Source: CAZAMT01 sp964486145
GTDB taxonomy: Bacteria; Bacteroidota; Bacteroidia; Bacteroidales; JAAAOM01
Length of the DNA stretch: 22,083 nucleotides
Assembly: GCA_964486145.1 (NCBI GenBank)
Contig: CAZAMT010000035.1
Span: 1-22,083 of the forward strand
Direction: 5' to 3'
The notes below the pieces were generated by a model. That model searched no databases, was not told the origin of the DNA, and saw nothing but the letters and a program-made list of their open reading frames with translations. Shown here in pieces: positions 14,095-22,016 of this stretch (position 1 is its first letter; every line of letters starts with the position of its first letter). A program made the position numbers and the translations under genes.

Positions 14095-15015
14095 CTAACT
14101 GTTGTTGTTATCCAATACAAAAGGAGTTTGTTGGTAGACATAATAATTAAGCCAATTGGAATACAGCAGGTTGGCATGACTTCTCCAACTTACCCTGGGT
14201 GGCAGGTTTGGATCATCGTTGGGAAAATAATTTTTTGGCACCTGAATATTCATTCCTTTTTCTTTATCTCTGATGTATTCCTGCTTCAATGTCACAGGAT
14301 CATATTCTGAATGTCCGGTAATAAAAAACTGACGTCCATCTTTTCTTCCCACCATATAAATTCCCGCCTCTTCTGATTCTGAAATGATTTGAAGATCCGG
14401 AATTTTTTCAATGTCCTTCCTTTGAATTTCGGTATGCCTTGAATGAGGTGCAAAAAATTCATCATCAAACCCCCGTACGAGAGGAATTTTACGGTCATGA
14501 ACGGAATGCTTGAATATTCCGAACATTTTTTCAGGGAGGGGATACTTTGGAATCCGGTAATGATGATATAAACCGGCCTGCGCTCCCCAGCATATGTACA
14601 ATGTTGATGTTACATTTTTCCAGGCAAAATCCATGATTTCCATCATCTCATCCCAGTAGTGAACCTCCTCGTAATTAAGATGTTCAATGGGGGCACCGGT
14701 AATAATCATTCCGTCAAAATGCCTGTGCCTGATTTCATCATAGGTTTTATAAAATGTTTCAAGGTGTTCTTTTGGTGTATTCTTGGATTGATGGCTTTTG
14801 GTGCTCAATAAAGCAATCTCTACCTGAATCGGTGTATTTGAAAGCAATCGTAACAAGTGTGTTTCTGTAGTTATTTTTAAAGGCATCAGATTTAATATGG
14901 CTATTTGCAACGGTCTGATATCCTGTAGAAGCGCCCTTGTTTCCTTCATAACGAAGATGTTCTCATTCTCAAGTTGCTCTACTGCTGGCAAATTATCTGG
15001 TATGTTTAATGGCAT
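14095..15015 (-). CDS. metAA: Homoserine O-acetyltransferase (MetA family)
   Basis: This enzyme activates homoserine by acylation in methionine synthesis, in the cytosol. Starting at the ATG at 15015 gives 306 residues beginning MPLNIPDNLPAVEQL, the family's standard start. The open frame extends eight residues further to 15039, but that ATG lies in the candidate -7 box. With the chosen start the catalytic residues fall at E. coli MetA numbering: nucleophile Cys142 (YICWGAQAG), His235 and Glu237 (GHSEYDP). Residue 111 in GAPIEHL is Glu. In the MetA fold, Glu111 goes with acetyl-CoA use (Bacillus cereus) and Gly111 with succinyl-CoA (E. coli), so an acetyltransferase is predicted. The acceptor enzyme and the rest of the methionine pathway are not in the window. 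It follows the GH3 fusion gene on the same strand but seems to have its own promoter. Confidence 0.95.
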   Translation of the reverse strand: MPLNIPDNLPAVEQLENENIFVMKETRALLQDIRPLQIAILNLMPLKITTETHLLRLLSNTPIQVEIALLSTKSHQSKNTPKEHLETFYKTYDEIRHRHFDGMIITGAPIEHLNYEEVHYWDEMMEIMDFAWKNVTSTLYICWGAQAGLYHHYRIPKYPLPEKMFGIFKHSVHDRKIPLVRGFDDEFFAPHSRHTEIQRKDIEKIPDLQIISESEEAGIYMVGRKDGRQFFITGHSEYDPVTLKQEYIRDKEKGMNIQVPKNYFPNDDPNLPPRVSWRSHANLLYSNWLNYYVYQQTPFVLDNNNS

Positions 15016-15036
15016 TGCAATTTTATTTTTAATATG

Positions 15037-15065
15037 CAAAAGTATAAAATAATCTTTGAAACAAA
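15037..15065 (-). promoter_or_regulatory. Candidate promoter of the homoserine acetyltransferase gene
   Basis: On the minus strand TTTG (15062-15065) and TACTTTTG (15037-15044) are separated by 17 bases. The second is a full match to TAnnTTTG. The spacing is about two bases short of the usual ~19. It would start transcription near 15030, about 15 bases before the chosen ATG, which supports the start at 15015. Confidence 0.5.
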
Positions 15066-15136
15066 CCGGGTAATATGGAATGGACGTATATTGCCTGCTT
15101 GCAAGCCGATGAATTAGAAATACGAATGTGTAGATT

Positions 15137-18100
15137 TTATTTAATAATTGCCTCGTAAATTACTTGCTGAATGTTGGTTCTTACATCCATTTCAATTAAT
15201 TTGGTGTTATTTGCATCCGGATGAATTCGGTTGGAAAGAAATATGTAAACCACGTTCATTTCAGGATCCGCCCAGGCCATGGTGCCTGTAAAACCCGTAT
15301 GGCCATAGCTTTTATCGGAAATATCGTCACACGTGGGGCCATATTTGTGATTTTCAAGCTTTGGTTTATCAAAACCATACCCACGCCGGTTGCCTGTTTC
15401 ACCATGTGGACGTGATGTAAATAATTCCAATGTTTCATCATCAAAATACTTTTCACCACCATAAACACCTTTTTGCAGGTACATTTGCATGAGTTTGGCC
15501 AAATCATTTGCATTTGAAAACAATCCGGCATGTCCGCTTATCCCACCCAACATGGCTGCACCCGGGTCATGCACATGGCCATGAATAAGCTGCCTTCGGA
15601 AAAGAATATCATTTTCCGTTGGGACGATCCTCTCCTTTTCAAACCTGTTCAGTGGCAAAAATCCGAGGGTTGTGGCACCGAGCGGTTGATAATATTTTTC
15701 AGCAAGCAAACTATAAAAAGGTTTTTCGTACAATTTTTCTATCATCTGGTAAAATAAATAAAAACCCAAATCACTATATTTATAACCCTTTCGTTTATCT
15801 TGTTCGGAATTAATAATGCGGTTATAGATTGTGTCTTTGTAGGCCCTGTTCAAATACATTGAAGATGCCACCTGTATTGGAAAATCAAGGGAAAAAGATC
15901 CTTCAAACGCTCCATCAAGATATTTTAAATGTTTGGTCATGTAGTATCTTTTAGCAAGTTTGAAAGGGTAATCATCGGTTAATCTTGAATTAAACAATTG
16001 AATTTCGGGATCGAGGCTTTCGAGGGTTGATAAATAGAAGGGAATCCACGGTTCAAGACCTGCCTGATGCGTCAGGATATCGCCAATGATCAAGTCTTCT
16101 TTATTTGATGTATCAAGCGATGGCAGATATTTCGATAATTTATCATCAAGTGATATTTTGTTTGTTTCGGTAAGTTTCATTAACGGTGGGAGGCTCGCAC
16201 ATATTTTTGTTAACGATGCAATGTCGTAAATATCAGTATTGGTTACTTCTTTTTTTTTTAAGTACGTGTGATGCCCGAATGATTTGTTATAAACGACAAC
16301 TCCATCTTTAGCAACAAGAACCTGGCAGCCTGGTGTTGCTTTTGCTTTTATGGCATCAAGTGCAATGGAATCAATCTTTTTGAGTTTTTCAGGATCCATA
16401 TGAACCTCTTCGGGTATTGAATATTTCAGGCGGGATCTGCCAAATGTCTCTTCCATGGTACCCACCGGAAAATTTTTACCAACAGATACGGGCAGCTTAC
16501 CCGTTGCCGGAATGCCGCCAAACAATAACTGAGCCGAAAGGTCTTTAACAAGCTCACCATCTTCATATGCAACAAGCAAACCAGAGAGCTTATCGAGATG
16601 ATTAAATTTTTCCAGTATGTACGGGTTTCCAAAAAGCACAAGAACCACATTTTTTTCCAACGCAAGCTTATCAATCGCGCGTATGGTTTCATCGGTGATT
16701 CCAAACTGACGGGATGCACGCATGTCCGTATTATGGATACTTACAATGAGTAAATTTTTATCATGTGTGCTTTCGATAAGGTTTTGAACCACAGCAGATC
16801 CGGCACGTTTGGAGATTGCTTTTTTATCAATGTCCGTGTATAATTCCAGCGTGTTTGAAAATTTATTGGCACTTGCAGTTCCAATGCTTACAGAAGTGAT
16901 ATCCAACGTATCCAGCTTTTCAAACGGAATAATCAGATCCTTGTTTTTTGCAACAGTCAATGCATTTTCAATTAATTTTCGCTTATGCAGCTTAAATTCG
17001 GGTTTGTTCAGGTCGAAATAAATGTTATTCATATCAACCAAAGGTTGGTTTGAGAGGCCAACCCAGTATTTTGCAGCCAGAACCCTTCGACATTTATCAT
17101 CAATATCTGATTGAAGTATGGTACCTAGTTTGATTGCATCTTTTATTGCTTCAATTGCCTTTGGAACGCTTTCGGGCATTAAAAGTACATCATTTCCCGC
17201 TTGCAGGGCCTTAACCTCCAATTCACCGGGCTTGAAATAGTTACTTACTCCCTTCATATTCAAAGCATCCGTAAATATTAAACCTTTAAAACCCATTTCA
17301 TTTCGGAGCAAATCGGTAACAATTGGTTTCGATAAGGTAGATGCCAGATTGGGAGTGGAATCGAGCGCCGGAATATTCAGATGGGCAACCATCATGCTTC
17401 CAAGACCGGCCCTTATAAGTTGTCGAAACGGATATAACTCAAGTGAATCAAGGCGTTCACCTGGATGATTGATTACCGGCAATGCATGATGTGAATCAGT
17501 ATCTGTATCGCCATGGCCCGGAAAATGTTTGGCAGTGGCAATAACATAATTATCCTGCATGCCCATCATGTATGCCAAACCTTTTCTTGCAACATTCACC
17601 TTATCCTCCCCAAATGACCGGGTATTTATCACCGGGTTATCTGCATTATTATTGATGTCAACCACAGGAGCAAAATTTACATGTACACCCAACCGCTTCA
17701 GTTGTTGGGCAATATCAACTCCCATTTGATAAATAAGCTGATTGCTCTGAATTGCTCCGAGCATCATCTGTTTCGGATACTTGATTGTGCTATCCAAGCG
17801 CATGGAAGGCCCCCATTCCGCATCCATTGCTATCATCAGAGGAGTTTTTGAGATCGATTGAAAATGATTTGTGAGTGCCGCCTGGCGGTGAGGTCCTCCC
17901 TGGAAAAAAATCAACCCGCCAATGTTGTATTTTTTAATCACCCTGGAAAGCTCCTCTTTATGCGAATCATCACGATTTGAGTACGCAGCAACCATGATGA
18001 GTTGCGCTATTTTCTCCTCACTACTAAAGGTTTGAAAAACAGAATCTATCCAGTTTGATGATACATCAAGGTAAGCAGGATCAATTTTTTCCGGTATCAG

Positions 18101-18208
18101 CCATTTTTCGTCCACGCTCTTTCCAGAAAACCCTGTAATTCCAACAAAACCGTATATCAAAGCCGATAAAAATAACACGAAACTTCCACGAAATATCTTA
18201 ACTCTCAT
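15137..18208 (-). CDS. GH3 beta-N-acetylhexosaminidase fused to beta-lactamase-type serine hydrolase
   Basis: This is a 1023-residue exported two-enzyme protein. A hydrophobic N-terminus (about 8-27) acts as signal or anchor. The GH3 catalytic barrel (about 50-390) carries the NagZ signature KHFPGHGDTDTDSH, with the acid/base pair Asp238-His240, and the nucleophile Asp314 in FTDALNM. This Asp-His dyad marks beta-N-acetylglucosaminidases rather than ordinary GH3 glucosidases. A GH3 C-terminal alpha/beta domain (about 410-580) follows. The last part (about 605-1020) is a serine beta-lactamase/penicillin-binding fold with Ser665-x-x-Lys668 (SLTK), Tyr811-Ser-Asp813 in the YxN position, and His970-Thr-Gly972 in the KTG position. 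Peptidoglycan or amino-sugar polymer turnover in the periplasm is inferred, and the esterase or peptidase substrate is unknown. This fusion is known in Bacteroidota. An A10 run on the coding strand (16250-16259) encodes Lys651-653. The next gene, metAA, follows after about 120 bases. Confidence 0.93.
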   Translation of the reverse strand: MRVKIFRGSFVLFLSALIYGFVGITGFSGKSVDEKWLIPEKIDPAYLDVSSNWIDSVFQTFSSEEKIAQLIMVAAYSNRDDSHKEELSRVIKKYNIGGLIFFQGGPHRQAALTNHFQSISKTPLMIAMDAEWGPSMRLDSTIKYPKQMMLGAIQSNQLIYQMGVDIAQQLKRLGVHVNFAPVVDINNNADNPVINTRSFGEDKVNVARKGLAYMMGMQDNYVIATAKHFPGHGDTDTDSHHALPVINHPGERLDSLELYPFRQLIRAGLGSMMVAHLNIPALDSTPNLASTLSKPIVTDLLRNEMGFKGLIFTDALNMKGVSNYFKPGELEVKALQAGNDVLLMPESVPKAIEAIKDAIKLGTILQSDIDDKCRRVLAAKYWVGLSNQPLVDMNNIYFDLNKPEFKLHKRKLIENALTVAKNKDLIIPFEKLDTLDITSVSIGTASANKFSNTLELYTDIDKKAISKRAGSAVVQNLIESTHDKNLLIVSIHNTDMRASRQFGITDETIRAIDKLALEKNVVLVLFGNPYILEKFNHLDKLSGLLVAYEDGELVKDLSAQLLFGGIPATGKLPVSVGKNFPVGTMEETFGRSRLKYSIPEEVHMDPEKLKKIDSIALDAIKAKATPGCQVLVAKDGVVVYNKSFGHHTYLKKKEVTNTDIYDIASLTKICASLPPLMKLTETNKISLDDKLSKYLPSLDTSNKEDLIIGDILTHQAGLEPWIPFYLSTLESLDPEIQLFNSRLTDDYPFKLAKRYYMTKHLKYLDGAFEGSFSLDFPIQVASSMYLNRAYKDTIYNRIINSEQDKRKGYKYSDLGFYLFYQMIEKLYEKPFYSLLAEKYYQPLGATTLGFLPLNRFEKERIVPTENDILFRRQLIHGHVHDPGAAMLGGISGHAGLFSNANDLAKLMQMYLQKGVYGGEKYFDDETLELFTSRPHGETGNRRGYGFDKPKLENHKYGPTCDDISDKSYGHTGFTGTMAWADPEMNVVYIFLSNRIHPDANNTKLIEMDVRTNIQQVIYEAIIK

Positions 18209-18320
18209 AATGTCTCTTACAAAATCAATTTGACAAGGAATGCATGAATATACGCTTTGGCCATGCAGTTGTTACTGTGTAAATAGCTGATTTTAAAAAA
18301 ACGCTCTAATTAGATGAATT

Positions 18321-18893
18321 CTAACGTTGCATCACTTCTTTGTACCGAAAACAATGAACCAGATGATCATTTACCAGACCCGCAGCCTGCATGAACGCGT
18401 AACATATGGTACTTCCAACAAAAGTGAAGCCATTCTTTTTTAATTCTTTGCTCATTTTATCGGATAACGGAGTGCTGGCTGGAATTTCTTTCATGGATTC
18501 ATAATTATTGACAATGGGTGAACCATCTACAAAATTCCAGATAAAATTGCTAAACGTGGTGTGTTTTTCAACTATTTTTATGAATGCAGCCGCATTTTTA
18601 ACCGATCCTCGAATCTTTAAACGATTTCTGATTATTCCTTTATTGTTCAACAACTCCTGTATTTTATTTTCGTTGTAAGAAGCGATTTTTTCGTAGTTGA
18701 ATTGATCAAAAGCAATTCTAAAATTCTCCCTTTTTAATAGAATGGTTGACCAGCTTAATCCAGCCTGGAAAGCATCCAACAGCATAAATTCGAATAATTT
18801 CCGGTCATCAAACACAGGTACTCCCCATTCAGTATCATGGTATTCTATTTCCAACGAATTTTTCGCCCAATCACAGCGTTGTTTTTCCATCAT
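18321..18893 (-). CDS. tag: DNA-3-methyladenine glycosylase I
   Basis: This 190-residue base-excision repair enzyme removes 3-methyladenine from alkylated DNA. It aligns with E. coli Tag over its whole length: RCDWAKN, EYHDTEWGVPVFDD, QAGLSWSTILLKRENFR, GIIRNRLKI, GFTFVGSTICYAFMQAAGLVNDH. The structural zinc ligands are present as Cys7, His19, His177 and Cys181, matching Cys4, His17, His175 and Cys179 of E. coli. The base-contacting Glu38 of E. coli is aligned with Asp40 here (LLDAFQAGLSW), a conservative change that I believe is common in such homologues. Two ATGs are adjacent at the start, and either could be used. The gene starts 11 bases after the DUF6485 gene ends, so the two are probably one transcript. 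Confidence 0.96.
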   Translation of the reverse strand: MMEKQRCDWAKNSLEIEYHDTEWGVPVFDDRKLFEFMLLDAFQAGLSWSTILLKRENFRIAFDQFNYEKIASYNENKIQELLNNKGIIRNRLKIRGSVKNAAAFIKIVEKHTTFSNFIWNFVDGSPIVNNYESMKEIPASTPLSDKMSKELKKNGFTFVGSTICYAFMQAAGLVNDHLVHCFRYKEVMQR

Positions 18894-18904
18894 TTACTCT
18901 TGTT

Positions 18905-19114
18905 TCAGTTCCACCAGGCGCCTCGCTGTTGGTACAATTGAATAAAATTTTCTATGCTCCTGTCATAGGTTCTTTCAATATCATCAGGAAAGTAGCAGGC
19001 AGGCAGTTCACCTGCATTCCTGTGGTATTTTAAACAATCACAGCACATGCCTTTTCGGTTACAGGGATAAGAACAATTACAAAAACTCTTATTGCTTTCT
19101 TTTTTACATTCCAT
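18905..19114 (-). CDS. Small Cys-rich DUF6485 family protein
   Basis: This is a 69-residue cytosolic protein from the ATG at 19114. The open frame runs back to 19162, but the added residues are not family-like, while MECKKESNKSFCNC is the usual beginning. It has eight Cys (3, 12, 14, 18, 24, 25, 27, 40) and His31, packed in CNCSYPCNRKGMCCDCLKYH, and then GELPACYF and TYDRS. These are hallmarks of the DUF6485 family as I recall it. The pattern suggests a zinc or iron-sulfur site. The function is not known. It sits 11 bases before tag and about 100 bases after the glycosyltransferase gene, all on the same strand. Confidence 0.8.
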   Translation of the reverse strand: MECKKESNKSFCNCSYPCNRKGMCCDCLKYHRNAGELPACYFPDDIERTYDRSIENFIQLYQQRGAWWN

Positions 19115-19217
19115 TTCACTAAAATTTTTTGAAAATTTATAATGAATCAATTGGATTTGCAATGGTTGTTGATAATTCAGTATTCATTTTGAATGAAAAT
19201 AAATAATACCATAACCT

Positions 19218-20363
19218 TCATTTGAATAAAACATGTGGTTCATGCGAATCATTTTTTTGCAACCACTCGACCAGTATTTCTGCATTAATTTGGTTATTAT
19301 AATGGGTTTCCAGTATTTTCTTTCGAATTGAGATATCCGTTTCGGTAAATTCCATGGACATACATTCCAGCGTTTTTGTATAAAAATCATTTTCTGTAAG
19401 CATGCATAAATTTTCCAGGTGAGTATTCTTAACCATCGCGTGATTGACGATGCAGTGCCTTCCTTTGTAGAGCGATTCAATAAGTTTTAATTTAATTCCG
19501 GTTGGCTGAAATGCCGGAAGAAGTATAACCTGCGCGTTTAAAACCAGGGAATTCATCTCTTGTTCTCCAGGGTTTGGCAGGAGGCTGATATTCTGCACCC
19601 TTTGAGTCATTTCGTTCAACTTTTTGGAAGGTTTTTGTCCAGCTATCTTCAGGTGTATATCCTTTCCGGCAAACTGTTTGATTAAAAAAACAGCAGACTC
19701 TTCATTTTCCGGTACCGATAAGTTCCCGTGGTAAAGCGCATATTGACCTTTACCGGTTAAAATTTCCAGTTCATTGTTTGGATGAAACGGGGGAAGCCAA
19801 AATACATTGGAAAACTTACTTTCAAGATAAGAAGCATCCGAAGGAGAAATAGCTGCTATCCATGTTTTTCCGGGGATCTTTGAAATTAGTTTTTTGAGTA
19901 AATAAGATTCTTTATAAAAATACAGTCGATTAATAATGTTATTTTCTTTTCGGGCAAGATACCGGTAATAATCATGCTCAATGTTGTGAAAACGTACAAT
20001 AACTTTCCTGTTCCTCAGTTTATTTTTAACGAGGTAATATGTTGTATGGAGTCCTTCAAACAAAACCGGATATGAATTATTCTGCAAATTTTTCAGTAAT
20101 GTTTTGTTTCTTCGCGAATAAACGATGTAGGGCAAAAGCGATACATTGCTAAGTATTCCTGTGTTTCTTTTATAATAAAATATTTCTTCACAATAGTTTA
20201 ATAATTCTTTTTGCTCATTTCTGCCATATGTAAAACAGTGCAAATGAATTTTAACACCCATCCGATGCAATGCTCTCACTTTATAATAAATATCGATCAC
20301 TCCCCCGTAATTTGCTGGTAATGGAATATTTAAACTAACAATGTTTATATGAAGATCAGTCAT
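19218..20363 (-). CDS. Glycosyltransferase, GT-B fold (GT4-like)
   Basis: This is a 381-residue protein with two Rossmann-like halves and no signal peptide or transmembrane helix. The N-terminal acceptor domain begins with HINIVSLNIPLPANYGGVIDIYYKVRALHRMG (His5 to Gly36), a beta strand, a glycine loop and a helix as in GT4 enzymes. RFHNIEHDYYRYLA (about 124-137) also resembles the family. The donor domain has YALYHGNLSVPENEES (about 208-223), KIAGQKPSKK and TGIKLKLIESLYKG (288-301). Glu296 fills the second Glu of the EX7E motif, and the first is Thr288, as in several GT4 subfamilies. It probably adds a sugar from a nucleotide donor to an envelope glycan, but the donor and acceptor cannot be told. 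It stands alone, outside a polysaccharide cluster, and is divergent from the thioredoxin-like gene. Confidence 0.85.
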   Translation of the reverse strand: MTDLHINIVSLNIPLPANYGGVIDIYYKVRALHRMGVKIHLHCFTYGRNEQKELLNYCEEIFYYKRNTGILSNVSLLPYIVYSRRNKTLLKNLQNNSYPVLFEGLHTTYYLVKNKLRNRKVIVRFHNIEHDYYRYLARKENNIINRLYFYKESYLLKKLISKIPGKTWIAAISPSDASYLESKFSNVFWLPPFHPNNELEILTGKGQYALYHGNLSVPENEESAVFLIKQFAGKDIHLKIAGQKPSKKLNEMTQRVQNISLLPNPGEQEMNSLVLNAQVILLPAFQPTGIKLKLIESLYKGRHCIVNHAMVKNTHLENLCMLTENDFYTKTLECMSMEFTETDISIRKKILETHYNNQINAEILVEWLQKNDSHEPHVLFK

Positions 20364-20444
20364 TATTGAACTTTAAATGTTAATATTTGAAGGCTTCAAT
20401 TTAAACCAATTTATTTATTTTCGAAAAACATTGCATCATACTTG

Positions 20445-20456
20445 CGATAATTATCG
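20445..20456. promoter_or_regulatory. 12-bp palindrome in divergent intergenic region
   Basis: CGATAATTATCG is a perfect self-complementary 12-mer. It lies 38 bases before the chosen ATG of the thioredoxin-like gene and about 80 bases before the divergent glycosyltransferase start. It could be an operator for either gene. If the upstream ATG at 20377 is real, it would be inside coding sequence. Confidence 0.3.
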
Positions 20457-20493
20457 TATCGGAAATCAATTTCGTTTAAAATACAATTTTGAA

Positions 20494-21786
20494 ATGAGAA
20501 AATTGATACAAACATATAAAAGGAACCAGAAATATTTCGTTTGCATTGCAATACTTACATCTCTATCAGTATTTAGTGCCTGGTCATACAACATTCACAT
20601 GCACATCCATGGATTAAGTAATGTAAACATCATGTTAGCTGAGTTTTATGGAAATACCTATTATGTAATTGATACTATCAGGCTTGATGCAGAAGGGAAG
20701 GGACAATTTAAGACAAATACAGATGTTTCACCGGGCATATATTATATTGTTTTGCCTAATAAAAATTCCATAGAGTTTCTTTTAAGCAGCAGCGAGGAAT
20801 TGAAATTTCAAACGAATATACAGCAACCATTCTATAACCTACAAGTGCAGGGGAGCGAAGAATCATCAACCTATATTCATTATCAACAATTTCTGGCGAA
20901 ACAGTTTGTTTTGTTAGAAAAATTGACCGCAGAAATGAAAGATAGCGAGAAGGATTTAAATGCTGTTTACCGCAAAATGAAAGAGATATCAGCAATTCAG
21001 AAAAATATTGAAGAGCGAAAAGCGGAAATCATTCAGAATTATCCGGATTGGATTTTTTCAGAGTATTTGAAAATGACCATTGATCCGATGAAGCATTCTT
21101 CCGTATCAACAACTTCATTTCAGGAGAAATATGAGATGTATTTCCGGGAATATGATTTTTCAACAGTTCATGTAGTGCGTACTCCCTTCTTTCCCAGAGG
21201 GATCAATCATTTTATAAAACGATATGCAACTGATAATCAAAAAATCCGGCAAATGGCACGCTTCATACTTGATTCAAAAATGCCACAACAAGTAAAAGGC
21301 ATTATGTTCGAAATCATGCATGAACACTTCCAATCAATGGATCAGCAAATAACTGGTGAACAATATCTTGTTTCCATGTCGGGAGAACTAATTAAAAATG
21401 AATACCCCAAAATTGGATTTAACCCTTCGATGATCATGTCCCTGCAAAAAACCTTTCCGGGAAATGCAATTCCAGCAGAAATACTGAATCAAATAAGTAC
21501 AAATGGCCTTTCCGTATTGGGCTTCTGGAATCCGAATTGTGCAGCTTGCAAAAGCGATGTAAAACGAATACATGCCATTGACATACCTGTGCACGTTGCC
21601 ATGCTCAGCCCTTTTAAATCGGGTGAAGCAACCAAGTCACAGCATTTTAACACCATTGAGTTGAATGCAGACAATCAAACGCTTTTAAATTTTCCAGTCA
21701 ATCACACGCCAGTTTATTTTTTAGTAAATGACAAAGGCATCATTTTACAAAAAACTTATCATTTAAATGATATTTCAATTGATTAA
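20494..21786 (+). CDS. Exported thioredoxin-like protein with DUF4369-type N-terminus
   Basis: From the ATG at 20494 the protein has 430 residues and opens with a basic stretch and hydrophobic segment (MRKLIQTYKRNQKYFVCIAI onwards, ending near FSAWS), a signal peptide or anchor. An earlier ATG at 20377 would bury this segment, so I rejected it. Residues about 33-120 resemble the beta-rich DUF4369 domain (HIHGLSNVNIMLAEFYG, IDTIRLDAEGKGQF, SPGIYYIVLP). A long helical middle (about 125-325) is like DUF5106 proteins. The C-terminal thioredoxin fold contains LGFWNPNCAACKS (redox pair Cys349-Ala-Ala-Cys352) and the cis-proline loop NHTPVYFLV (Pro406). Such Bacteroidota proteins act as periplasmic thiol oxidoreductases, often tethered to the inner membrane. 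The partner is unknown. It is convergent with the next gene, sharing TTAA at the stop codons. Confidence 0.82.
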   Translation: MRKLIQTYKRNQKYFVCIAILTSLSVFSAWSYNIHMHIHGLSNVNIMLAEFYGNTYYVIDTIRLDAEGKGQFKTNTDVSPGIYYIVLPNKNSIEFLLSSSEELKFQTNIQQPFYNLQVQGSEESSTYIHYQQFLAKQFVLLEKLTAEMKDSEKDLNAVYRKMKEISAIQKNIEERKAEIIQNYPDWIFSEYLKMTIDPMKHSSVSTTSFQEKYEMYFREYDFSTVHVVRTPFFPRGINHFIKRYATDNQKIRQMARFILDSKMPQQVKGIMFEIMHEHFQSMDQQITGEQYLVSMSGELIKNEYPKIGFNPSMIMSLQKTFPGNAIPAEILNQISTNGLSVLGFWNPNCAACKSDVKRIHAIDIPVHVAMLSPFKSGEATKSQHFNTIELNADNQTLLNFPVNHTPVYFLVNDKGIILQKTYHLNDISID

Positions 21787-22016
21787 CCCATTTGGTTGTT
21801 CTGGAATTTGTTGTGCTCGTTGTCTTTGATAAGCACTGAAAAAATGAATAAAATGACTGCAGAAGCAGCGAAGATGATCAGCAGTGATGTAATGAACTTC
21901 CGTCCCACTTCCTGTAGATCGAGAATTTCCCATGTATCAAGCAGGGCAATGACAGTAAAAAATAAAACGATGGCAATTAAAACATAGGATATAACCTTTT
22001 TAAGTATGGTTGTCAT
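21783..22016 (-). CDS. Small two-helix membrane protein
   Basis: This is a 77-residue protein that I do not recognise. Two hydrophobic segments (about 8-26, VISYVLIAIVLFFTVIALL, and about 43-64) are joined by a polar loop (DTWEILDLQEVGRKF). The tail is charged and Asn-rich. It is predicted to be an inner-membrane hairpin. Its stop codon overlaps that of the convergent thioredoxin-like gene within TTAA (21783-21786). Upstream, GTAAATTTA occurs twice with an 18-base period (22023 and 22041). Confidence 0.65.
   Translation of the reverse strand: MTTILKKVISYVLIAIVLFFTVIALLDTWEILDLQEVGRKFITSLLIIFAASAVILFIFSVLIKDNEHNKFQNNQMG

Noticed and set aside
15221..15813. Several 60-90 codon plus-strand frames opposite the GH3 fusion gene
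   Set aside because: They are shadows of a clearly coding minus-strand gene, with no domain, signal or start context.
19184..19480. A second minus-strand frame overlapping the 3' end of the glycosyltransferase
   Set aside because: It is out of frame with a convincing glycosyltransferase and has no recognisable content.
20377..20493. Upstream extension of the thioredoxin-like protein (start at 20377)
   Set aside because: It would bury the signal peptide, and the added residues look non-coding.
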